From: Isoetes taiwanensis
Taxonomy: Eukaryota; Streptophyta; Lycopodiopsida; Isoetales; Isoetaceae
Reading direction: 5' to 3'
Assembly: GCA_021234155.1 (NCBI GenBank)
Contig: JAJEKV010000499.1
Location: 104,633 to 168,632, forward strand
Length of the DNA stretch: 64,000 nucleotides
Part shown: positions 25,401 through 34,400 of the stretch, piece after piece
Numbering within the stretch: position 1 is the stretch's first letter
Layout of the letters: each line of letters opens with the position of its first letter
Position numbers and translations under genes: made by a program
Notes under the pieces: generated by a model
The model's input: only the letters and a program-made list of their open reading frames with translations
What the model was told of the DNA's origin: nothing
Databases searched by the model: none

Positions 25401-28400
25401 TTGAGATTCCGCATCCAAATTTTGCATCCATATCCTTAACAGCTTGTACGTAAAGTGTCCTCCCCAATGCTTAACACTAAGCAAACCTGCAAATAAGGTC
25501 AAGTGTTAATATAGATGACTTCCCAAGTCAAATATTTATATAGATGACCCCCACGGCCAATCAGTCTCTCAGATCACCACGATCTGACTCCGCAATCGCA
25601 AGCAAGATGCTTTTGCAGTTCTCCATACTCAGGCTTAAAGATTGGAATTTACACAGGCTCATATGACCAAGATGAACTTCTAGAGATGGCAAGAGGTTAT
25701 GGCGAGTAGTTTGGCTATAATGACAAAGCAGAACTCAATGTTTTTCTAAAGTGATTTACTTGTCTCCATGACAAGCTATTTGTCTCCATGACAACTTGTC
25801 TCCACGATAAACTACTTGTCTTCATGACAAGCTTTTCCATGACAGCACAGCATTCACCCTTATTATTCCATAATCCCCAAAGGATCATAGAAGTTTCCCC
25901 AATAATCCGAACTCGTTCACAACAAGTCGGTCCATATACTTGAACACTCTCCACGAAAAGCACCGAAGTTTTCTCTTCTCAGCATCGATGTTCTAGCTTC
26001 TCTTGCAAAGCAATAGTCACCAAGTCCACTTTCGGTTCCATTAATCGCTCTAATATTATATGATTTCCCTTCATGCATAAAAGCTTTTACTCCATTGGGC
26101 TAATCCAAATATCTTCTTATGAACCTCAAAATGATAATCTCCTCTCACGCATTAGAGAATCCAAATTCCCTTTGGTGATCCCATTGCCCATGGTTCCCAA
26201 AAGAATCTCAAACCTCCGCTCCGATACCACTTGATACAATTCATGTATATTTGGGAAGTTGTAGGAACATAGAATCATAGAACCGTAATGAAATAATAGA
26301 ACACCGGACTAAAGAAACTTTATTCATGCACAATTGATGCACAATTGATATGGCAGCACCATTAACCACCCAACCGGATCCACTGGGTTATTGGCAAAAC
26401 ACAAGTACTATGGTAAATACAAAGTTACTGGCATTTGGCTTATTGGCCTTCCAGACTAATCTAGCTACTCCAAGTAGCCACACATCATAAAAACAATTGC
26501 ATATATGTGAAGTCGCTATGGCAGTGATCTGTGACCCCTTGTCACCTTTTCGGCCATTACTCTCTCCTCCGAATGAACTACAGAATGTGCCGCCCCAATT
26601 CGGAAACTAGACTCCGAGACGGTTCCAAAGAGGTAAAGATCGCTTCAATCAGAGCTCTGCGGTTTGCGGAGATATGTCCAATTGAAGTTTTCGGTTCTAT
26701 TTATAGATCTCTGCGACTTTAACCTTTTTAGCGTGCGGTTGCCTTTTTTTCCAAAAATATCTCCTTGCCTTATTATCTATGATCTTTTTCTCAACCAATA
26801 ACCATCCCCAATGATAGTGCCTCGACCCCGTCCATAAATATCAATGGTTCTTCACATCCAAATGCTATGTTATCCTATGCCCCTTTATATTACTAGGTGA
26901 CCTTAGGAATAACATTTACATAGTATTTACCATAAAACCAATAACCCATTCGCCATGGACCACTCCCCCGTGCTTGCTCCATATCAGCAGCAATCAACAG
27001 GGTTCAAGGATCCACACCGTCCGGATTACGCGTGTACATTGAACAAGAGCATTTACGGTTTTCGACATGCTCCAAGGTGCTGGAATTAAAAGATTAACTC
27101 TTTTTTGCTTCACGTTGGTTACCACAGATCAAGGGCAGATTGTAATCTTTCTTATAAAACTGAAAAGTCAAAGATCTCCATTCTCCTGCTTTGTGTCGAT
27201 GACATGGTGCCCACAGGAGATGCAGCTGAGGTATTGGCATATACCAAAAAACTGCTCAGCTCCAACACAGACTTAGGTCTGATGCATTACTGTTTAGGTC
27301 TGGAAGTTTTGCAGCAACACAATGGCATTTACTTGATGCAACACAAGTACATATCTGAAACTTGGATGCAAGCCAGCAACAACACCATATGAACCAGGTT
27401 AGATTCTTACCTCAGATTCTAGTCAAGAAGATCCTGATGCCACACTCTATAGGCAACTAGTCAGAGCCCTTCTCAATCTCACTTCTTCAGGACCTGATAT
27501 CATCTTTGCAGTTGGTGTATTCACAAGGTTCATGCAATTCCAAGACATCTCCTTGGACTGCAGCAAAACGTGAGTTACATTACCTAGAAACTACTCTAAC
27601 TGAAGGTCTTCATTACTTGGCATTCAACTCTGGACTGCCCTGTTTAAACCAATCATACGGGCCCTGGCGATGCCCAAGTAACCACTGCGATCACTCTAAA
27701 ATAGGCCTGATGTCTGCATTTGACCTTTCTGTTTTTAGCTTCCTTTTCCTGTGTCTTTCTATCAAGCTTCCTCTTCCGAAAAGACTGCTTATGGCTCTGT
27801 CTTGCTGATATGCTGTTTTCTTGAAATGCAAACTATCAAAATTGGATGCAAGTTTCCTCTGAAATAGTGCAGAAATGTATATTGCTTGGCTTGTACTTCT
27901 ACCCAAAACACATTGTACAAGCAATATACATGTTCTTGTTCAATGGTAATAGATTTTAAACTAGAGCTTAATCTTTTTATTTTGCAGTTATTTTTTTAGA
28001 TTTTATGGATATATATGCTATATCAAAATTCCATTGCAGAATATAAGGAGTGGGGACACCAAGTCTTATGGAGGTCCATTGGTCACCTACTATATTTACT
28101 TTACTCTGTCTATTTGCAAGCGAGGGAATGATGCGAGGAAGAATCAGCCCGGCAATGGAAAGTCGGGGTTTCACTTATCCTGCTTTCGAAATTCTCAACT
28201 ATCGTCTCATTCCACTTTCTAGGTATTTGTCTTCTCGTAGGGGTGATCAATCGGGCACCATATACCACATGGCTCTTAATGCCATGTAGAAGGAGCGAGA
28301 AAAGTATATGTCATGCCAACTATGATAGATGAACATGTTACAAGCATACCACCATCAGTAGACACACATGATTCCTAATATAATACCTATTTTATCTTCT

Positions 28401-31400
28401 CGATAATTCGGAATGGACCATACTTTCTAGTCAGCAACTTATGTTTCTTCTTTTTAGATAGAGCCCTTCGCTCCTTGATAACTCCTATAAAGGCCCATCA
28501 TCAATCTCATACTGCATCTCTCATCTTTTTTTATTTACTTTGCTTGTGCAGCTTCTATTGAAATGCGAGCTTCCCTCAATACTTTGTCCATGTCTTGTGC
28601 GCCCTTATCTGCTTCCATTACACTTTTGACTACTTTGATCATTGGCGTTGGTGGTAACTTAGTTGCTGAATGCGTTGCCATTTTGTAGGAAAACTGTACC
28701 GTGGGCAAGTAATCTCCCATTCTCCCACGTGCTCATGAACATAATGCAACATAGACAATAGTGTCCTATGAGCTACCTTGGTTCGCCCATCCATCTGTGG
28801 ATGGAAGGCTGCAGAGAACTGTATTTTTGAACAGCGCAAGCCAAAATTTACTATAGAACTTTGAGTCACGATCTGATAGTATTACTATTACTTCAGGGAG
28901 TCCACGTTTTTTAAACACTTCCTTAAGAAAGTCACGGCGCAAGGTCCCGCCCAAATCTGACAAGAAGAGGGCCTCCAAAACGTAAACCCTGTGGGTTGCC
29001 AGGTTCTAGAAGGGTTTCCGTTTTGGGGGCCGAGACTTGGTCTGTTGCACTTGGGACCTGGCCGAGAAGCTGCAGCCGAGAATAGCCGAGAATACGGAGC
29101 AAGGGGAACTGACGGAGCGGAGTTTGGGCCTGTCCTCCTCCCGATGTGGCAAGTAGAAGTCGGGGGGCGCTTTTGCGGTGGCAAGACATTCATAAATTCG
29201 CAATTAATGCATTGTACGAAAATAAATTTTGATTTTTTGCCAGCTGGATTCCTAATCCATCTCCAGCACAGCCCAATTTTCGAAATTTTCGGAGAAGGTC
29301 TAGGTCAAAGGGTTAGCATTAGAACGGTCGGGGCAGCCCGTTGCAGGGCAACCGAGCTGGCACCCTTCCCCAAGTCAAACGAGGCCAAGACTTTGCAGGG
29401 ATCCCTCACAAGAGGGGAGAGTCCGGACCCCAAGAGGCGGGATCCAAAAAATGTAATGGTGATTTTATCCTGCAGCTTGTAATAATTATTGGTATTCATG
29501 AAGTAAAACTTTGAGAGCATACTGAGGAAGAGTTACATCTGTCATGGTACTACCTGCTGCAAAGTATTTTTCTTTCAATCCTTTGAACTGCTGCATATAA
29601 TCTCTCATACTAGTGCATTCTGCCAACCTGATGCTGTCCGTCTTACTCTGAATTAGCAAGCTGTAGGCCTTCACCTGCCTGAATACAATTCTGATGCAGA
29701 GGAAAGGATTTATAAACTTAAAGATCTCTCTGAAAATCTGTGCATATGCATGCTTTGAGATGATTCCTTGCCTTGAAATCCTTCTTTTTCTCATCAGATG
29801 TGGTAGGATTTGTTTGAAAGACATCTTAAAAGGCTTGTTTCAATGCATCTCACCAGGTAAAAAAAAATATGTTGAGCACATGATGTGTAAAATACTTTCA
29901 TGAAGTTGCATTTGTAGCCATTTTGACGTGAAAACAAAATACAAAGAGAAACCGAATGAAGGCAATGGAGAACCTATATATCCAAGCAAATTCACACAAG
30001 TTTGATAGAGATCCCGTCAGATCCAGGCAAAAGAAAACAGATCCAGATGACATTGAGATAGTTTCGTGGATCACAAACGACGATTTTTTATTCTTAACTG
30101 ATAATCCGATGAATTGCTGATAAGCAATCATTTACAACTGGAAAACCGACATATTGATGAATAATCTTGAGAGTTTGGAGCCGACCGTGCAGAGATTTTC
30201 ACAAACTTGTAGCACACTAGACTCGTTCTGGAGTCACAATGCAATTCAGACCCGATCTAGACAAGCTTTAGCCCAAATGCAAGAGAATTTGAAGTCAAAG
30301 TTCTCTGTTCAGATCTGACACCTCAACCTGATCCAGACTGCTCGCCTTTGGCACCCATTTAGAGAAGAAATACACAAGATAGCTAGGCTATCAGTAAACT
30401 GGATAAAGCTATAAAGGCATGATTATGGCTTTATAGTGGAGCCATGTCAGTAACATAGGTGGCATGTCTAATCATCTAAATGAGTATGACGTGTAACGTA
30501 ATATCCTAACAGCCTGCGAAAGTTCGGTGCATGGAGGAACAGGTGCAACACATCATATGCATTTTATTTCAGAAATGGGCCAATTCGAGTCTTATTCAAA
30601 TTACACCTGTTTAGGCATGCAATTTTCCTATTCTGATCATGAAAGGAAGGCCTCCAGCCAACAAGCATCTCTTCAATAATACTGGAATAAGTCCTTAATC
30701 TAATAATAAACTGTATAAGCATGTCCTACACTATAATACATTGTTCTTATAGATTAGAGTGGTCTCCTATAAATGTTAACAAAAAAGGATCATCATCTAG
30801 CTATGATGTAAGTGTTAAATGAAGGAAAGGTACTAATTAGGCCAATATGCGTGTTATTCTTTGTATCCTCCTTTTGTGGGATAAGGTTTGATACATCTAC
30901 AACCAAACCAAAACCTTGACCCGTGGAAAGCATTCGATGGCTTCCGGTTCCAAACATCAATTTCTCTATGGGTATAGATGGCATTCCTTTGTTCTTTGTG
31001 GTCTCGACCACATTTCGAATCTCTATATGCACTTTTGACATTATGTAAAACCTTTGATACTGTTCTTAGGCAAACCCTGTTAAAATTACTCGAAGAAGCA
31101 AACGGCCCAATAGACAGTTGTATATGAGTTGTAAGTGTTTTTGTCTCCTAGACTACAACGTTTTTATGTCATTGTTGATGCATTCTATCTTTTATCTTAA
31201 TCTAATACAGATCTCTTGGTCATGTGCACATCTCCCAAAATGACTAGGCATCCATTACCTGAGAAGATAATTAAATTTTGGTGCTCAACAGGTTTCATGG
31301 AAAGACAAAACAGCTGCTCTTTGATGTTACAAAAATCATTAATCCTATGAAGTCAAAGCGTGGTGACCACCGACTATTCCGGCTTGCCGAAAACCTTGGG

Positions 31401-34400
31401 ATCAACCTTATCCTATCTCTTCGAGAAGTTCTTCTTATGAAAAAGGAAAAGGTGAATAGTGCTTATGAATCTGAATGCTTATCAGATTTTGGGCAATGGC
31501 TGGAAAAGCACGACATTATATTGAGAAAAAGAGAAAATCTTGAAATAACTGTAACTGAAGAACTTAAACTCCACTTCATACATCTAACAAGCAACAATGC
31601 AGAATAAGTGGAAAATTACATGACCATTCTTTCTGGTATCTAGGATGGCGACTGGATCAGCTTCTTAGGAATCATTTATTGGGCTCTGATTAGTGATTTC
31701 TAGCTTTTTCCTTGTCTTGTAGGCTAATACCTCCTTGCAGATTCTCATAGACCCCATGAGTCTCTTGTAGAGGATAATAAATCTTTTTTTTTTTCTCTAT
31801 AGGCAGATGGTCAGGCCATCTAAACTAGAAAAAAAGGAATATTTATTTATTTTTGCTTGCCCACCACTTAATGCGCCGCTTTTCTCACTTTACAAAAGCA
31901 CAATATTAAATGGTTTTCTATTTTCTTTTGTAGGGAGCAACTGATTTTACCGAGACGATGAACAGAATAATGATTCTTAGTCTTGCAATCACAATGAAGA
32001 CACGTGGAATTGCAGAGTTTGAGAATTGGTATATTCTACCTCATGCAGTAGAACAAATACTTGCAAATAGCCAACATACGTGGTCTGAGAAAACCATCGC
32101 CACTTTCCTCAATTTCTTCTGTGAGGCTCTTTGCTATGCGGCCTGATAGGAGGGGTCAATCAATTCAGACTTGGCAACAGGTTGTTCATCGAGCCTATAG
32201 GAACTAGTGATTTAGCTTAAGGAACTGTTACTTGTATATTCTTGTCCCCTTTAGCCATATCATGTTCTGGGGTTTCTTGCAGATAGAACACACTGTAATG
32301 CATCAACTTCGGCCACTATTGTCACCAAATGCAGATCCATCATATTGTAGCACATTTTTAAATCACGTATTCCCTCCACAAAGACAGTACGTTTGTGCTG
32401 GGGTATGGATGTTCATGGACGGTCATCCAGAGAGCATCAATACAGGCAATCTTGTAGGGTCAGAAAATTGAATTGAAGTCATTAAGTTTCATCACTAATA
32501 TTGTTGCTTTTCTCTACTTGCAGGCAAGAGTTTTGAAAGAATTTTCCCCTGAAGAAGTAACATCAAATGTTTATACATTGGTGGATGTGCTGTTGCATAA
32601 CATCCAGCTGCAATGCCAACACGGCCATTCGAAACAGGTGCTCGCTCTTGGCAGTTGATCTCAGTTAATTTTGTTTCATGACACGTTATTTTAATACACT
32701 TTATGTGCAGGACTTGTTTCTAAGGGCAAGTTCAGGATTAACATCACTTATTTGGCAACAAGAACTTCTACCTTTTGATATTTTACTTTTGGCTCTTATT
32801 GACCGTGACGATGACCAACATGCCTTGCGGCTAATGGTACGACGATCTTCCTTTAGGATGAATAAACCACAAGAACTGTTTAAATTTACCTAATACCTGC
32901 ATCACGTGTCTCTCTTTGGATTATTAAAACCACCAAGTAGTATTTTCTCCAGAGTTTTTCTGGCATTTCTCTGCATTGCACAACTTTTAGCTGAATAATA
33001 TCAATCCATGAGGTGCACATAAGTTACAAGAATCTTTAGTTAATGACAGAAACTCATCCTATAGATGAGTTCAGTCGTTCTTTTGCTTGCTACACGAGGT
33101 AGATCACTGAATTCGACATTGATTGCCTCAACCCTCCCTGTGGACAGTGTTAATCTCCTATTTTGTTGATTAAGTTGGTTGGCATGCTGCTATGTCAAGT
33201 TCACTTACTTATGGTAAGCTGCATTGTGATTCTTAATCACCCATCGAAAATCCCAGCTAAATTCCAGGAAAATCAAAGAATTTATTTTGTGTTGTGGTTG
33301 TGGAAATAATCCATTGAAAAGACCAGGGTAATCAAAGAATCTAACTGTCTCCAGCACCAGAGTTTGTTTTAAAACATAAGCAAGCCAGACATTTCTTTGT
33401 GTCCTCAAACCGGCGTAGCCTATGCATATAGTTGCTTTACGTTGCAAGGATCCAGCATTAAGCAATATATCATGAGTTACAAACGAACCGTATCAAGTTC
33501 CCTGATTTAATTCAAAGCTGCAGGTTTCATCAGCATGTCAAATAGGAGGAGCTCTGATGCTAAAAGTACATCTGACAGCATTGTTTTCCTAGCTGGGACA
33601 TAACTTTGGGCAATCCTGCTTATTTGGGGCTCCCTAATCTGAAGGGACTTCCTGTTAGATCTATATGCTGATGTGTACGAAGACGTCACATTGCTGACCT
33701 GGCACATTGCATCATTTTTCCTGTTGTGTCTTTCTTCCTTCATCATGTATAGAGACCTAGAGTTCATCATCATGTTACAATTTTTAGAGGCAGCATATAC
33801 AATGTAAATTCAGAAAGTCCTCCCTAAAAGAGGAAAGCTCCTCCAGATATTTGGCCTTCATACTTTTGGAAAAGCAGGGCGGCCCATCCATGCATGAGAA
33901 TGCGTTGCTCTCATGATGTGTCACACATTTGTGAAAAATATATTCCATGAGCTTGATATTCTATCTAGAAAACTTGACAGCTTTAGACACATTGTCTGCA
34001 AAAAAATAAGTAACCAGCAAAGGACCAAAGTAATGACCTGGGTAATGAAAGCTGATTTCTTTTTATGGCAACCCACGAAAGTTCCATCTTAAAAAGAAGC
34101 AGCATTGGTTGGATAGTTTCAATAGCATAAGCTAGGTTACTGCTGCATATGATCTGGAGGAGTCATCTAGAGTTACATGTAACTGATATATGCTCCGTAC
34201 TTTTTGCATTCAGGTAAGTTTACTGCTTGACAGGCCCGAATTTCAGCAAAGAGTAAATCATTACTGTATGAACCGTACAAAACAAGAGCACTGGATGCTT
34301 TCTGGCTGTTTTGAACGACCTGATCCGCATCAAGCTCTTGGAAGTTACCTTGCTGGCAAAGAAAGGTTATCTATGTATTTGCTCTTAATGTGGAGTAAAA

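Larger units (their letters stand above)
23499..26986 (-). mobile_element. Non-autonomous LTR retrotransposon (LARD-like) inserted in copia C1
   Basis: Two direct LTRs, 23499-24232 (734 bp) and 26232-26986 (755 bp), both begin TGATACAATTCATG and end CTTGCTCCATATCA. They enclose about 2 kb with no recognisable gag or pol. A primer-binding site on the - strand (TGGTATCGGAGC, 26218-26229) lies two bases inside the right LTR, so the element runs on the - strand. The LTRs are almost identical, differing by a 13-bp duplication (GCACAATTGATGCACAATTG at about 26326) and scattered small indels. The insertion is therefore fairly young. Flanks GCGG and GCAG are not a clean target duplication. Confidence 0.88.

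Noticed and set aside
31452-31607. Extension of MED23 exon 11 by 51 codons to the next stop
   Set aside because: A GTGAAT donor after GAAAAG and homology of exon 12 to the next family segment show that this is intron.
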